64,000 bases of DNA. It comes from Iodobacter sp. BJB302 (GTDB lineage Bacteria > Pseudomonadota > Gammaproteobacteria > Burkholderiales > Chitinibacteraceae). Positions 19,042 to 27,885 of the stretch are shown here, in pieces; the stretch's first letter is position 1, and every line of letters begins with the position of its first letter. The translations under genes and the position numbers were made by a program. The stretch covers positions 1 to 64,000 of the forward strand of contig NZ_PDZG01000019.1 of NCBI RefSeq assembly GCF_002735645.1, read 5' to 3'. Under the pieces are notes generated by a model. The model was not told the DNA's origin. It saw only the letters and a list, made by a program, of their open reading frames with translations, and ran no database searches.

Positions 19042-20180
19042 TGCATCAAGGCGGACTGCACGCACCATTACGCTGGGGTTACACCATTCTGGGGTGCCTG
19101 ATGGTGGTGCTCGGCATTATTGGCGCGATGCTGCCCGTGATGCCCACCACGGTTTTTTTACTGATGGCACTGGCTTGCTTTAGCAAATCGTCGCCTAAGT
19201 TTGAGCAATGGCTGCTGCAACATCCGCGTTTTGGTGCCTCTTTGCGCGCATGGCGGGCCAACCGCCTTGTGCCCAAAAGCGCCAAAATATCGGCCTGCCT
19301 GGGCATGATGCTGGGGCTGATCATCCTCGCCCTCACCCCCGCCCCAAAGTGGGTGGTGGCGGGCGTGGCAGTTTGCGAGCTGATCGTGGCTATTTATCTG
19401 ATCCGCCGCCCATCAACGATTGAAGAGGCGGGCAGCCCTGCTGCCTGCCCGGCAAAGCCCACATCAGGAATCAGGCGCAGCTTTGCCATCAGCTTTTTAT
19501 TACACCTTGGCCTGCTCAGCTATTTTGTCAGCAACTGGAGCACTGTCCCCCCTCACCCGGCACATGAAAGCGAGCAAATAGAAGTCACGCTTTTAGAGGC
19601 CGCAACACCTGCGCCTGCTGTTCCGCTGGAGCAAAACGAAGCCAGACAGGTCAGCAAAGCCGCAGCGAAACAAGCCCCGGCACCTGCCCCCAAAGACACC
19701 AAACCCACGCCACAAGCCCAGCCCCAGCCCAGTATCGTGAGTAAAACACAGGCCGAATCGCCGCTTGCCGCCGCAGCTCAGCCCAAAACCACGGAAGCTG
19801 CGGCCAGCAAAGAAACAGGCCCGCTCAATAAAACCGCGGCCATCGCAGCCGCCCCGCCAGCGCCCCCGGCCTCTAATCAGCAGGCCAGCGGCGGCAGCAA
19901 CAGCTGGGAAGGCAAGGTGCTTGCCCGCTTAGAGCGCTTTCGCCGCTACCCTGCAGCAGCCCGTATGCGCGGCGACGAGGGCGTGGCCTATTTACGCATC
20001 ATGATTAATCGCGAAGGCCAGGTGCTCAGTGCAAAACTAGAGCGCAGCTCCGGCGTGCCCGCACTCGACAAAGCCGCCATGGAAGCCCTCAGCCGCGCCT
20101 CCCCCCTGCCCCGCATCCCGCCAGAGCGCCCGGACGAGCTGGAGCTACTGGTGCCTTTTGAGTTTTTTATTGCAAACTAA
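19041..20180 (+). CDS. DUF454 (YbaN-like) membrane domain fused to TonB
   Basis: A protein of 379 residues with two parts. Residues 1-125 are a DUF454/YbaN-type inner-membrane domain (LGIIGAMLPVMPTTVFLL, CFSKSSPKFEQWLL..HPRFG), with about three TM segments. Residues about 145-379 are a full TonB: a TM helix with the S-x3-H motif (SFLLH) needed for ExbB/ExbD coupling, a Pro/Ala/Lys-rich spacer (about 180-285) and a C-terminal TonB domain (RYPAAARMRGDEGVAYLRIMI...SSGVPALDKAAMEAL). It probably energises the two receptors upstream. No exbB/exbD genes are nearby. The fusion is continuous, with no internal stop or start needed. DUF454 has no assigned function. Confidence 0.9.
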   Translation: MHQGGLHAPLRWGYTILGCLMVVLGIIGAMLPVMPTTVFLLMALACFSKSSPKFEQWLLQHPRFGASLRAWRANRLVPKSAKISACLGMMLGLIILALTPAPKWVVAGVAVCELIVAIYLIRRPSTIEEAGSPAACPAKPTSGIRRSFAISFLLHLGLLSYFVSNWSTVPPHPAHESEQIEVTLLEAATPAPAVPLEQNEARQVSKAAAKQAPAPAPKDTKPTPQAQPQPSIVSKTQAESPLAAAAQPKTTEAAASKETGPLNKTAAIAAAPPAPPASNQQASGGSNSWEGKVLARLERFRRYPAAARMRGDEGVAYLRIMINREGQVLSAKLERSSGVPALDKAAMEALSRASPLPRIPPERPDELELLVPFEFFIAN

Positions 20181-20531
20181 AGTAAAAATATGCATTGTGC
20201 TTCCCAATCATCAGCACAATATAGTTGGCTAATAACTCGAGTTCTATTCTGCGGGCACAGGAAACGGCATGTTGCGTTGCATTTGAGCATGTGCTTATCA
20301 ATTACTAAGCCATCCATCAGGCTTGAGCCACACTATTCAGCCTCGCTTACCAAACCTTTCAAAAAACTCACAATCTATAGCAAAAACCCTTAAAGCGGTG
20401 TAATCTTGGCACGGTTCGTGTTGCAACTTAGCCAAAAAGTTATTAAATGACTTTGTGCTGACGCACGTAAGCGGTTAAATAAAAAAACATCAGGCTAAAT
20501 TACTTTTATTCATTTGATATGCGATAAAACA
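20181..20531. other. Intergenic region without recognised gene
   Basis: About 350 bp. A 67-codon open frame at 20190-20393 has no ribosome site and no recognisable composition, so it is not called. No clear terminator for the heme operon or promoter could be assigned. Confidence 0.4.
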
Positions 20532-20801
20532 ATGATACTGCTCTCTGTACTGATTCCTCTCGCCCTCTTTGCCGCTATTTATTATTATTTTAGTTATATG
20601 CCTGGGGCGCAATCTGAATGGGAAAAATTGCCTACGCTAGATGTTTATTTAGCCAGACACCCTGCAAAAAACAACATTATTACCTGCCATAATTGTAGGC
20701 ATACCGGGCGGATGGATATTGGCCTTGTGCAAATAAGTGACTACAGAAGAAAAATAATCTGTACCCAATGTAAAACCACATTATGGCGTGAACAAGATTG
20801 A
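20532..20801 (+). CDS. Small membrane protein with C-terminal zinc-ribbon-like Cys pairs
   Basis: 89 residues from ATG 20532 (a TTG 18 bases earlier is possible). A single N-terminal TM helix (about 3-22) is followed by a soluble tail with ITCHNCRHTG and IICTQCKTTLW, that is two CxxC pairs spaced like a zinc ribbon. No family recognised. It stands alone and has no clear ribosome site, but the paired cysteines make it a believable gene. Confidence 0.6.
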   Translation: MILLSVLIPLALFAAIYYYFSYMPGAQSEWEKLPTLDVYLARHPAKNNIITCHNCRHTGRMDIGLVQISDYRRKIICTQCKTTLWREQD

Positions 20802-20931
20802 GTAATGACTCTGCAAATACTTTAACAGCAAATAAGCAGGTCGCGGATCCATCAAGTCATTAACTTATCATCTTTATACAATAAAATATGGCTCATTCCC
20901 CATTTAAGGGGCTGGTACTTTATGAGTCAAT

Positions 20932-21678
20932 ATGGTTATTTATAAGAAAGTCTTTTGTTTTATTTTTATATTGAACATAAGTTTCTATGTTCAGGCGGCA
21001 GAACAGCTTAATGCTTTAACCGAATATTTACCGCCGCTTAATTACGAGCAGGATGGAAAAGTAACCGGGTTTTCAACAGAATTACTAGATTTAATCGCCC
21101 TTGATTCTGGCATCACCCTAAAAAAAGAAATACTGCCATGGCCACGGGCCTATAGCCGGGCGCAAAAAGAAGCGAATACGCTGATTTATTCTATGGTGCG
21201 CACGCCAGAGCGTGAAGGGCAATTTCAGTGGCTGGGCCCGATCAGCTCGCGGCGCATCCTGCTTTACAAGCTGGCAAAGCGCAAAGATATTGTGGTTAAT
21301 AAATTAGATGATGCACGCGCTTATCATATTGGTGTGGTTCGTGAATCCGCAGCGGCCAGAAGCTTAATACGCCAGGGTTTTGATCAGCTTGATTTAGCAA
21401 GCGATGATGAAAACAATATGCGTAAATTAAAGTATGGCAGGTTTGATCTGCTGCTTTCCCTTAATTGGGCTGCCGCATACAATGCAGAAAAATTAGGAAT
21501 AAAAAATGAAATAGTGCCTGTACATCTGGTCGCAGGACAAACAGACTATTGGTATGGCATCAGCCTTCGCACGCCTCCTGCCATTGTGCGTAAAATGAAC
21601 AGGGCATTAAATACAATTCGTAAAGATGGCCGCTTAGACCGGCTAAGACAAAAATATATCTCTGATTTTCAAAATTAA
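20932..21678 (+). CDS. Periplasmic solute-binding protein, family 3-like
   Basis: A protein of 248 residues with a signal peptide (cleavage after VQA) and a two-lobed SBP_bac_3 fold: LTEYLPPLNYEQDGKVTGFSTELLD at the N-terminus, GVVRESAAARSLI in the second lobe. The YLPPLNY..DG.VTGFS.ELL pattern is that of the orphan ABC-type substrate-binding proteins common in this group that have no adjacent permease genes. It could serve amino-acid-like ligand sensing or uptake. Distantly related to the product of 23862-24671. Confidence 0.82.
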   Translation: MVIYKKVFCFIFILNISFYVQAAEQLNALTEYLPPLNYEQDGKVTGFSTELLDLIALDSGITLKKEILPWPRAYSRAQKEANTLIYSMVRTPEREGQFQWLGPISSRRILLYKLAKRKDIVVNKLDDARAYHIGVVRESAAARSLIRQGFDQLDLASDDENNMRKLKYGRFDLLLSLNWAAAYNAEKLGIKNEIVPVHLVAGQTDYWYGISLRTPPAIVRKMNRALNTIRKDGRLDRLRQKYISDFQN

Positions 21679-21703
21679 AACTCATCTTTAAAAGCGATCT
21701 GCG

Positions 21704-22219
21704 ATGATTTCCCTTGTTCAGCCTGGCAACACCGCTTTAATTAACGACCTTTGCAGCCTGTTAAAGGATGCCGTGGATGGCGGTGCATCGGTCGGCTTTC
21801 TTGCCCCGCTCTCTGCACAGGATGCGGACAAATACTGGCAGCAGGTTTTTTCTGAACTGCACAGCGGTCTTTATTTATGGGTGGCAATAAAAGATGAAAA
21901 AGTAGCCGGGTCGGTGCAATTAGCATTATGTGGCAAACAAAACGGCCAGCACCGCGCCGAGATTCAAAAGCTGTTTGTATTGCGCGAATACCGGGGCCAG
22001 GGGATTTCCAGCCAATTAATGAAAGCGGCAGAAGCATTTGCAGTTCAGCAAGGCCGCAGCCTGCTGGTACTCGATACCGAGGCAGGATCGGATGCAGAAT
22101 TAATCTACCGGCATGCAGGCTGGAAAGCAGCAGGCAGCATCCCGGACTATGCACAAAGCCCTAACGGAGGGCTGCGTCCTACCGTATATTTATACAAATT
22201 CATTCAGCCCATTGTTTAA
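21704..22219 (+). CDS. GNAT-family N-acetyltransferase
   Basis: A protein of 171 residues. The acetyl-CoA binding motif A is clear: IQKLFVLREYRGQGISSQLM (R-G-Q-G-I-S), followed by motif B LIYRHAGWKAAG. Full length for a single-domain GNAT. The target is unknown; the N-terminal region resembles members annotated as small-molecule acetyltransferases. It follows the solute-binding gene by 25 bp and may be co-transcribed. Confidence 0.88.
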   Translation: MISLVQPGNTALINDLCSLLKDAVDGGASVGFLAPLSAQDADKYWQQVFSELHSGLYLWVAIKDEKVAGSVQLALCGKQNGQHRAEIQKLFVLREYRGQGISSQLMKAAEAFAVQQGRSLLVLDTEAGSDAELIYRHAGWKAAGSIPDYAQSPNGGLRPTVYLYKFIQPIV

Positions 22220-22266
22220 ATCAGCAATTCATCATTCATACCACGGTGGCCTCTGTGCTTGATATT

Positions 22267-22593
22267 ATGAATAATTATATTTTGCCTGCCTGCTTTTTAT
22301 CCGTATTGCCAGTGCTGTTTGTGTATTTATATTTGTGCTGCCATTTACACACTATTTTTAAAGATTGCTACCCACAGCTGCTGCCGGCCAACAACGGCGC
22401 AATGGATTCAAATATTGGTATTGAATTTCAGTCACTGCACGTTATCCCGCCATTAATCAGATCTGATATCGTGCAGCAGCTGCCCAGCCAATACCATCAA
22501 AAATTATGCAAAGCTGCAAGAATAACAAGCTGGCTGCTGATTCTTTTGCTTTTAATTATCATCACTTCATTTATATTGATGCCAAAAAGCTAA
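22267..22593 (+). CDS. Small two-helix membrane protein, unknown
   Basis: 108 residues from ATG 22267 (GTG 22246 would add seven). TM helices near residues 5-25 and 85-105 flank a short soluble loop. No family recognised. It is placed between a GNAT gene and a NodB deacetylase on the same strand with gaps of about 50 bp, so it may be part of that transcript. Confidence 0.55.
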   Translation: MNNYILPACFLSVLPVLFVYLYLCCHLHTIFKDCYPQLLPANNGAMDSNIGIEFQSLHVIPPLIRSDIVQQLPSQYHQKLCKAARITSWLLILLLLIIITSFILMPKS

Positions 22594-22638
22594 TTACTGA
22601 TTTAATTTACCTGGCGGCCACCGCCAAAAGGATAAGCA

Positions 22639-23454
22639 ATGAAAAACATCAGTCGCATCGTTGTAGGCGTTTTAGTATCCGCCGGCATTGCCAATGCGCA
22701 AACCCCGCCCCGGCTGCGCACGCCTTTTGTAGAAAACTGGGGGCAAATCCCCCCTGCAGTGCTGGACAGGCAAGCTAAAGAGTTTGCCGGAACATATTTT
22801 CTGGAAGGGCCGGGAGATCGCAAGGAAATTGCCTTTACCTACGATGATGGCCCCAGCCTCGATACGCCCGCCCTGCTGGATTTACTTAAAAAAGAAAATG
22901 TAAAAGTCACCTTTTTCTGGCAGGGCAGCCAGATTGAGCAATTCCCTGAAACCGTGCGCCGTGCACTGGCAGAAGGCCATACCTTGGCCAACCACAGCTA
23001 TAACCACCCCGATTTAAGCAAGCTGGAAGACGGCGGTGTGTGGTGGCAGGATCAGCTGGAAAAAACCCAGCAGGCTTATCAAAAAGTAGTGGGATTTCAG
23101 CCCGCTATGATGCGCCCCCCCTATGGCTTTTTAAATGACAGCCAAATTAAAAGCCTGCAAGGCAAAGGCATGAAAGCCATTTTGTGGTCTGTAGACAGTG
23201 CCGACTGGTTTCATACCCATCAAAACAAAATGGACGAGCTGGCCAGCAATGCCATCGAAAACGTAATCCGCCAATATATCCACCCGGAAGCGATTGTGCT
23301 GATGCACGATTCCGGCGGGCGTGGCCGCAAACCCACTATTTTGGCGACTTCGCGTTTGATTCCGGAGCTAAAAAAACAGGGCTATCAATTTACCACCGTG
23401 GATAAATTACTGAATATCCCTGCAAAGCTGGCAGCAGCGCCTGCCGCTAAATAA
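22639..23454 (+). CDS. Exported polysaccharide deacetylase (NodB domain)
   Basis: A protein of 271 residues with a signal peptide (cleavage after ANA). The NodB (carbohydrate esterase 4) motifs are present: FTYDDGPS (catalytic and metal Asp), NHSYNHPD (metal His pair), MRPPYG (motif 3) and IVLMHDSGG (motif 5). It probably deacetylates N-acetylglucosamine residues of peptidoglycan, chitin oligomers or another envelope glycan. A paralogue sharing the same N-terminal layout (RTPF..W.Q.P....RQA..F.G.Y...GPG.RK) lies at 44164-44949. Confidence 0.9.
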   Translation: MKNISRIVVGVLVSAGIANAQTPPRLRTPFVENWGQIPPAVLDRQAKEFAGTYFLEGPGDRKEIAFTYDDGPSLDTPALLDLLKKENVKVTFFWQGSQIEQFPETVRRALAEGHTLANHSYNHPDLSKLEDGGVWWQDQLEKTQQAYQKVVGFQPAMMRPPYGFLNDSQIKSLQGKGMKAILWSVDSADWFHTHQNKMDELASNAIENVIRQYIHPEAIVLMHDSGGRGRKPTILATSRLIPELKKQGYQFTTVDKLLNIPAKLAAAPAAK

Positions 23455-23506
23455 TGGCATATCACGCTGCGCTCCTTTGCAAAGGAGCGCACAAAATAGG
23501 TGTGCG

Positions 23507-23872
23507 ATGGATATAGAAGCCACAAAAAACTATTGCCGCTCACTCGCCGGGGCCAGTGAAAAAGTATTTGCTGCCCCGGCCAATATTCATGTTTTTTATG
23601 TGGGCGATAAGCAATTTGCCTGGTTCAAAACCAGCCAGCCAGAGCAAGGGCGATTGAGTATCCGCAGCGCAGCTGAGCGCTTTTTAGAGCTGACCGATCA
23701 GGAAGGAATTAAGCCTGCACGCTATATGCAGCGCTTTCACTGGATCAGTATCAGTGATTTAACATCAAAAGAAAGCGGTTTTATCAGAATGCTGATTGAT
23801 GAATCCTACCAAAAAGCATTCAGCAATCTGACTAAGAAAACACAGAAAAATATAAAACCCGTTAATTCTTAG
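23507..23872 (+). CDS. MmcQ/YjbR-family protein
   Basis: 121 residues from ATG 23507 (AGGTG seven bases upstream). The pattern YCRSLAGASEKVF...FYVGDKQFAWF...LSIRSAAERFLEL..QEGIKPARYMQRFHWISI fits the MmcQ/YjbR (CyaY-like fold) family, whose members are called DNA-binding-like proteins of uncertain role. Its 3' end overlaps the convergent solute-binding gene by 11 bp. Confidence 0.82.
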   Translation: MDIEATKNYCRSLAGASEKVFAAPANIHVFYVGDKQFAWFKTSQPEQGRLSIRSAAERFLELTDQEGIKPARYMQRFHWISISDLTSKESGFIRMLIDESYQKAFSNLTKKTQKNIKPVNS

Positions 23873-24671
23873 TGCCATTTTCAAAAACCACAGAATGATA
23901 GAGATCATTCATGCCTTTCACTCTTTTCATAAATATTTCTTTAAACCTTCCATTCCTAAGTCTGGTGTTTAATTCTGCGCTCAAAAAAAATCTGTCTTTT
24001 TCCTGCATACTGGCTTTAGACAAATAAAAGCCAGAATTAACAACAGGAATTGCCGCTATCGGAACAGCATGTAATTTTGATTCTAAATGAAACCTTTCGA
24101 CCGATTTTGCAAATGCAGATGCCCCAACAACCGTTGCATCACATCTTTTTTCAAGCATTTTACGGGCGATAATATCGGTATCCAGCACGTCTTCTAATTT
24201 ATTTTTTTGCTTTAATTGTGCCAGCAAGGCCATATACTCCGGCCCCAGATCAAAGCCCCGTACCACATTCACCTGCAGCTTTCCCTGCATTAATGCATCA
24301 AGCGGTGTGTCCGCATCTGGATGATCTTTTAATAAAATCAAACTGGGCGGCTCTGAAATCACATTGATATAATCGCCCACCGCATCCCGTTTATCTATTT
24401 TTGATGCAGCAATGATGTCAATTTTTCCTGCTTCAAACATCCGCAGCGCACGTATTCTGGGCATCACTTCGTAAACAAACTGGCAGCCTGTTGTTTTTGA
24501 AACTTCAGCTAAAAAATCAGGCACCACGCCGCTGACACGATCTGATTCATCAATTTCCATAAAAATACTGATCGGGCTGCTGGCCACAATCAATGGCCTG
24601 GAACAGCCAGCTACCGCAACAGCAGACCATTGCGCCAGCAACACACAGAATACAACGCGTAAGGAATACAT
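23862..24671 (-). CDS. Periplasmic solute-binding protein, family 3-like
   Basis: A protein of 269 residues with a signal peptide (cleavage after VAVAG region). SBP_bac_3 features: IVASSPISIFMEIDESDRVSG, VVPDFLAEVSKTTGCQFVYE, a MPRIRALRMFEAGKIDIIAA segment and a second lobe VVRGFDLGPEY. No transporter genes adjoin, as for the other orphan binding protein at 20932-21678. Convergent overlap of 11 bp with the MmcQ gene. Confidence 0.8.
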   Translation of the reverse strand: MYSLRVVFCVLLAQWSAVAVAGCSRPLIVASSPISIFMEIDESDRVSGVVPDFLAEVSKTTGCQFVYEVMPRIRALRMFEAGKIDIIAASKIDKRDAVGDYINVISEPPSLILLKDHPDADTPLDALMQGKLQVNVVRGFDLGPEYMALLAQLKQKNKLEDVLDTDIIARKMLEKRCDATVVGASAFAKSVERFHLESKLHAVPIAAIPVVNSGFYLSKASMQEKDRFFLSAELNTRLRNGRFKEIFMKRVKGMNDLYHSVVFENGTKN

Positions 24672-24784
24672 AGCCTGCCTCGGTTCTGAGCCATTTTTAC
24701 CACGCCGGGATTTTGTTCAGCATAGCTTATGCTTCAAGCACTGTAATCAGCCCTTTCAGATCGTTCTTAATGGGGTTTACGCAA

Positions 24785-24819
24785 TAAAAAACGGCGCAGC
24801 TTAAAAAGCTGCGCCGTTT
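24785..24819 (-). terminator. Intrinsic terminator of the APC permease gene
   Basis: A 14-bp stem (AAACGGCGCAGCTT with AAGCTGCGCCGTTT) and three-base loop lie 10 bp after the permease stop; on the minus strand the stem is followed by a T-run. Strong Rho-independent terminator. Confidence 0.88.
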
Positions 24820-24828
24820 GATCGGGCC

Positions 24829-26223
24829 TTATGCCTTATGCAGTAATGAATGATGGCGTGAATAGCCAAAATACACCATCAAACCTAAAGCTAACCAAAT
24901 AGCAAAACACAGCCAGGTCATTGCAGACAACTGCGTCATCAGAAACACGCAAAAGATCACCGCCAATGCCGGCACATAGGGCACGCCCGGGCAGACAAAT
25001 TTACGCGGCAAATCCGGCTCACGCTGACGCAGCACAATCACGGCAATCGCAATCAGGGAGAACGCCGCCAGCGTACCGATATTCACCAGCTCGGCCAAGG
25101 TATGCAGCGGCACAAAGCCAGCAATTAGCGCAATCATTGTGCCGATCAGCCAGGTCGCTTTATAAGGTGTGCCGTAGCGCGGGTTGATCTCAGAGAAAAT
25201 CTTCGGCAAGAGGCCATCGCGGGACATGGCCAGCAAGATGCGGGTCTGGCCGTAGGTCATCACCAGAATCACCGTCATCATGCCCAGAATTGCCCCCAGA
25301 TCCACAAAACCTGCAAACCAGTTGAGCTTGGCTACTTGCAGTGCCAGTGATACGGGGTGATCAATACCTGCAAACTGAGCATAAGGCACAATGCCGGTCA
25401 TAATCGCGGCCACAATCACATAGAGCAGGGAGCAAATGGCCAGCGACCAGATCACGCCCTTAGGGATATCTTTAGCCGGGTCTTTTACTTCTTCAGCCGC
25501 ACAGGTCACCGCATCAAAGCCCAAAAAGCTGAAAAACACGATGGCCGCGCCATGAAATACGCCAGAAAAACCAAAAGGCAATGCCGGGCTCCAGTTCGCT
25601 GGCTCAACATGCCACACGCCAATCGCGATAAATAGCAGCACCACGGCCACCTTGATCAGCACCACAATATTATTGACGCGCTTTGATTCTTTAATCCCAA
25701 AAGCCAGTAAAGCAGTAATCACCATCGCAATGGCAAATGCGGGCAGATTAAAAAACGTACTTTTGCCTGGCACGGCACCCGCTGCGGCAGTCAGCATATC
25801 GGGTAAGTGAATCCCAAACCCGGCCAGCAGGCTCTGGAAATAACCTGACCACCCTACCGATACGGCAGAAGAAGCCAGCAGGTATTCCAGCATTAAATCC
25901 CAGCCTATCATCCAGGCAATCAGCTCGCCCAAAGTGGCATAAGCATAGGTATAGGTTGAGCCTGAAACCGGCAACATGGAGGCAAATTCGGCATAGCAAA
26001 GTGCAGCAAAACCACAGGCCAGCGCGCCAATGATAAATGACAGTACGAGGCCCGGCCCTGCAACCGTCGCCCCTGTGCCCGTCAGCACAAAGATGCCCGT
26101 GCCAATAATTGCGCCAATACCCAGCATAGTGAGGTCAAAAGCAGACAGCTCCCTGCGAAGCGCCGTTGACGTACTGGCAAATACCAGCATGTCCTGAACG
26201 CTTTTCTTGCGCATCAAACTCAT
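24829..26223 (-). CDS. APC-superfamily amino-acid permease
   Basis: A protein of 464 residues with about 12 TM helices. The N-terminal segment RRELSAFDLTMLGIGAIIGTGIFVLTG is the substrate/ion site signature of the cationic amino-acid transporter (YfnA/CAT) subgroup; CAEEVKDPAKDIPKGVIWSL is the conserved cytoplasmic loop. It imports an amino acid across the inner membrane, substrate not decidable. GGGA precedes the ATG. Single gene with its own terminator. Confidence 0.92.
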   Translation of the reverse strand: MSLMRKKSVQDMLVFASTSTALRRELSAFDLTMLGIGAIIGTGIFVLTGTGATVAGPGLVLSFIIGALACGFAALCYAEFASMLPVSGSTYTYAYATLGELIAWMIGWDLMLEYLLASSAVSVGWSGYFQSLLAGFGIHLPDMLTAAAGAVPGKSTFFNLPAFAIAMVITALLAFGIKESKRVNNIVVLIKVAVVLLFIAIGVWHVEPANWSPALPFGFSGVFHGAAIVFFSFLGFDAVTCAAEEVKDPAKDIPKGVIWSLAICSLLYVIVAAIMTGIVPYAQFAGIDHPVSLALQVAKLNWFAGFVDLGAILGMMTVILVMTYGQTRILLAMSRDGLLPKIFSEINPRYGTPYKATWLIGTMIALIAGFVPLHTLAELVNIGTLAAFSLIAIAVIVLRQREPDLPRKFVCPGVPYVPALAVIFCVFLMTQLSAMTWLCFAIWLALGLMVYFGYSRHHSLLHKA

Positions 26224-26602
26224 ATTCCCAATCCCATTTATGGCCTGCAGCTTGCTGCCAGCTCAGCAGAAGATGCACAGCAATCAACTAAAATACGCGG
26301 GCTGGCGATGTATTTAAAACACGCTCAAACCAGTGCAATAAAAGGGGCGGGATACTACAGTAATCACTTATGAGTGCAATCTGGTGAAAGCTGTATGCAA
26401 ATGGGTTTTATCCCAAAATATAAAAATATTTTAGTTTTTTATGCCAAAAAATAAAATAAAAACAAAATTTAAAATCACAAAACAAAGAAAACTGCGTCAT
26501 GAATCATGCAGATCAAACCTTACAAAACAACACTCTGCCTTTTTAAAAACAGAAGGGGAAAATGCTGTTTTTCTGCCTGAACGGCAGCATCCCCCCACCT
26601 GC
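26224..26602. other. Intergenic region upstream of the permease
   Basis: About 380 bp, A+T-rich near 26400-26530. It holds the permease promoter. Near 26561-26593 ATGCTG and CAGCAT can pair as a weak hairpin before the end of the convergent-side MFS gene, possibly its terminator. An open frame here (26441-26815) runs antisense into the MFS gene and is not called. Confidence 0.35.
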
Positions 26603-27793
26603 TTAGTGCGCCTTTTTCATATCCGGCAAGAACAATGCAATCATCCCGCCCAGAGGCAAGAACGCTGTAAAGTGGTAGACGCTGGCAATCCCATACTGGT
26701 CGGCAAAGCTGCCAATGACTGCAGCCCCTATGCCCGCCACGCCAAAAGCCAGCCCAAAAAAAAGGCCCGATACCATGCCTACTCTTCCTGGCAGCAGCTC
26801 TTGCGCCAGCACTAAAATCGCTGAAAACGCCGACGACATCACCACGCCAATAATAAAACTCAGCGCAATGGTGCCGTTTAAATCCATATAGGGCAGCGCC
26901 ATAGAGAACGGAGCCGAGCCTAAAATAGAAAACCAGATCACCCGCTTGCGGCCTATCCGGTCGCCAATCGGCCCGCCCAGAATCGTCCCCAGCGCCACGC
27001 CAAATAAGAAGATAAACAACATCAGCTGCGCCGCTTGCGCACTGAGGGCAAAACGCTCGATCAGATAAAATGTGTAATAGCTATGAAAGCTGGACATATA
27101 AATATACTTGGTAAACACCAAGGCAATCAGCACCACCATCGCGTAGAGCGTCTGGCGCTGCGGCAAGGGCTGAATCGCAAGATGCGCTTTGCTGCCGGCA
27201 TTTTTTTGCTGATGCGCTTTCCAGATACTGATCTGCCAAAGCACCCCCATGGCCAAAAGGGCCGCAGGTGAAAACCACGCCAGGCTGCCCTGCCCCAGAG
27301 GAATCACAATCAAAGCGGCCAGCAAAGGCCCGCAAGCACTGCCCGCATTGCCCCCCACCTGAAAAATCGACTGCGCCAGCCCATGCTGCCCGCCCGAAGC
27401 CAGCCTCGCCACTCGGGATGATTCGGGGTGGAAAATCGCCGAGCCGGTGCCGGTCAGCCCCGCCGCCAAGAGCAACAAGCCAAAGGTAGCCGCTTGCGAG
27501 AGCAATAACAGCCCGCACATTGAAAAGCCCATGCCCACAACCAGTGCAAATTTCTGCGGATGCTTATCGGTAAAGCTACCCACCAGCGGCTGCAAGATGG
27601 AAGCCGTAATTTGGTATGTGAGCGTAAGTAAACCAATCTGGGTAAAGCTGAGGTGATAGCTGCCTTTTAGCAGCGGATACAGCGCCAGAATTAAGGATTG
27701 CAACATATCGTTTAAAAAATGCGCGCTGCTAATTGCCGCCAGCACGCGATAGCGCGTAGCCCCGATTGCGGGACTGATCTCTGCCGTGGTCAT
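26603..27793 (-). CDS. MFS efflux transporter, fosmidomycin-resistance (Fsr) type
   Basis: A protein of 396 residues with about 12 TM helices. SSAHFLNDMLQSLILALYPLLK and GTGSAIFHPESSRVARLASGG are characteristic of the Fsr family of the major facilitator superfamily, proton-driven exporters. Divergent from an AraC-type regulator 92 bp away, which very likely controls it. The actual substrate in this organism is not known. Confidence 0.9.
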   Translation of the reverse strand: MTTAEISPAIGATRYRVLAAISSAHFLNDMLQSLILALYPLLKGSYHLSFTQIGLLTLTYQITASILQPLVGSFTDKHPQKFALVVGMGFSMCGLLLLSQAATFGLLLLAAGLTGTGSAIFHPESSRVARLASGGQHGLAQSIFQVGGNAGSACGPLLAALIVIPLGQGSLAWFSPAALLAMGVLWQISIWKAHQQKNAGSKAHLAIQPLPQRQTLYAMVVLIALVFTKYIYMSSFHSYYTFYLIERFALSAQAAQLMLFIFLFGVALGTILGGPIGDRIGRKRVIWFSILGSAPFSMALPYMDLNGTIALSFIIGVVMSSAFSAILVLAQELLPGRVGMVSGLFFGLAFGVAGIGAAVIGSFADQYGIASVYHFTAFLPLGGMIALFLPDMKKAH

Positions 27794-27885
27794 GACATTT
27801 ACCTTTTTGTTTTAATAGAAGCATGTTAAGGTCATTGATCACGCCTGTCTTGCGCAGATAAGGCAGTAACTATAGTGAAAACGAC

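Noticed and set aside
20190-20393. Possible small gene after the TonB fusion
   Set aside because: No ribosome site, no recognisable features and unusual residue use.
26441-26815. 124-codon open frame before the MFS gene
   Set aside because: Half of it is antisense to the MFS gene and the rest is lysine-rich read-through of an A+T-rich spacer.
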